Source: a virus. From it: a DNA stretch of 56,020 nt. The stretch is from the IMG/VR virus record IMGVR_UViG_3300013104_000028, positions 1 through 56,020 of that record; one strand, 5' to 3'. Below are positions 55,948-56,020 of the stretch, piece by piece; within the stretch, counting starts at the first letter, position 1, and the number at the start of each line of letters is the position of its first letter. A model generated the notes under the pieces. It saw only the letters and a list, made by a program, of their open reading frames with translations. It did no database searches and was not told the origin of the DNA. A program made the position numbers and the translations under genes.

Positions 55948-56020
55948 TTATTTGTTTTTACCAAGATCGATAACGATAGGAGTAGAGATACATAATGATG
56001 AATATGTACCAATGATACGA
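55948..56020 (-). CDS. secDF: Protein translocase SecDF, C-terminus only (host gene)
   Basis: The last 23 residues, RIIGTYSSLCISTPIVIDLGKNK, before TAA at 55948-55950. The GTYSSxxIxTPIVxDL pattern is the end of the SecF half of fused SecDF proteins in Bacteroidota, the membrane motor that helps pull proteins out of the Sec channel. Runs off the right edge. Confidence 0.85.
   Translation of the reverse strand, partial: RIIGTYSSLCISTPIVIDLGKNK

Noticed and set aside
1-56020. CRISPR array
   Set aside because: No regularly spaced identical repeats were found at any point in the window.

Overview
The window is an integrated temperate siphophage (prophage, about 55.8 kb) of a Bacteroidota bacterium, most likely Sphingobacteriales (Pedobacter/Mucilaginibacter type). 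Evidence for the host is the AT-rich sequence, promoters of the Bacteroidota form TTTG-N19-21-TAnnTTTG, lipoproteins with CKK/CTK starts, and the two host genes at the edges. The left edge (1-71, minus) is the start of a type II NADH dehydrogenase-like flavoprotein. The right edge (55948-56020, minus) is the C-terminus of SecDF. A 19-bp direct repeat (AAAAAGGCACCCAAAAAGG) at 105-123 and 55898-55916 marks attL and attR. The target was the hairpin terminator downstream of secDF; attR rebuilds it, attL holds only half.

Layout. 184-1912 (minus): lysogeny operon with an S24-type repressor, a small putative lipoprotein and an XRE regulator, fired from a divergent promoter region with two identical palindromic operators exactly 30 bp apart. 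2042-12849 (plus): early/replication region with a LuxR-type HTH protein, an excisionase-like protein, a probable recombination protein, a RecB-like nuclease fused to an FtsK-type DNA translocase, a DnaQ-type exonuclease, two DNA methyltransferases, a DnaD-like initiator carrying its own iteron cluster (probable origin), a partner protein and a RuvC-like resolvase. 12927-16897 (plus): an accessory defence-like module of DNA methyltransferase, PD-(D/E)XK nuclease, MORC/Hsp90-type GHKL ATPase and an AbiR-like two-TM protein. 17691-29489 (plus): ParB-like protein, terminase, portal, Mu F-like head protein, scaffold, decoration, capsid, connectors, tail tube and a tail assembly chaperone with a clear -1 frameshift site.

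29490-40006 is a 10.5-kb cargo region placed between the tail chaperone and the tape measure gene, which are normally adjacent. It holds an initiator-type tRNA, a probable structured RNA, many small genes in both directions, an HMCES/YedK-like protein and a lipoprotein that is a paralogue of one of the tail proteins. 40224-52171 (plus): tape measure, distal tail/PKD protein, FN3 protein, NodB-deacetylase-like tail protein and a 1229-aa tail hub with collagen-like stretches. 52194-54489: a lipoprotein (minus), a GH24 endolysin and two membrane proteins (holin/spanin candidates). 54535-55755 (minus): tyrosine integrase, with arm-type repeats shared by both prophage ends.

Regulation can be read from recurring DNA elements. 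(1) A leader motif AACATTTTAAAGCA stands just before six start codons. (2) ATTAC-N6-GTAAT-N5-GTAAT occurs at five operon fronts, twice over a perfect promoter. (3) TTGACAA-N9-TTGTCAA stands 32-33 nt before the -7 box of three late segments, each time just after a minus-strand insertion. (4) TATATTTG boxes precede several minus-strand cargo genes, consistent with expression in the lysogen. Functions named only from protein motifs are inference; no database search was possible.
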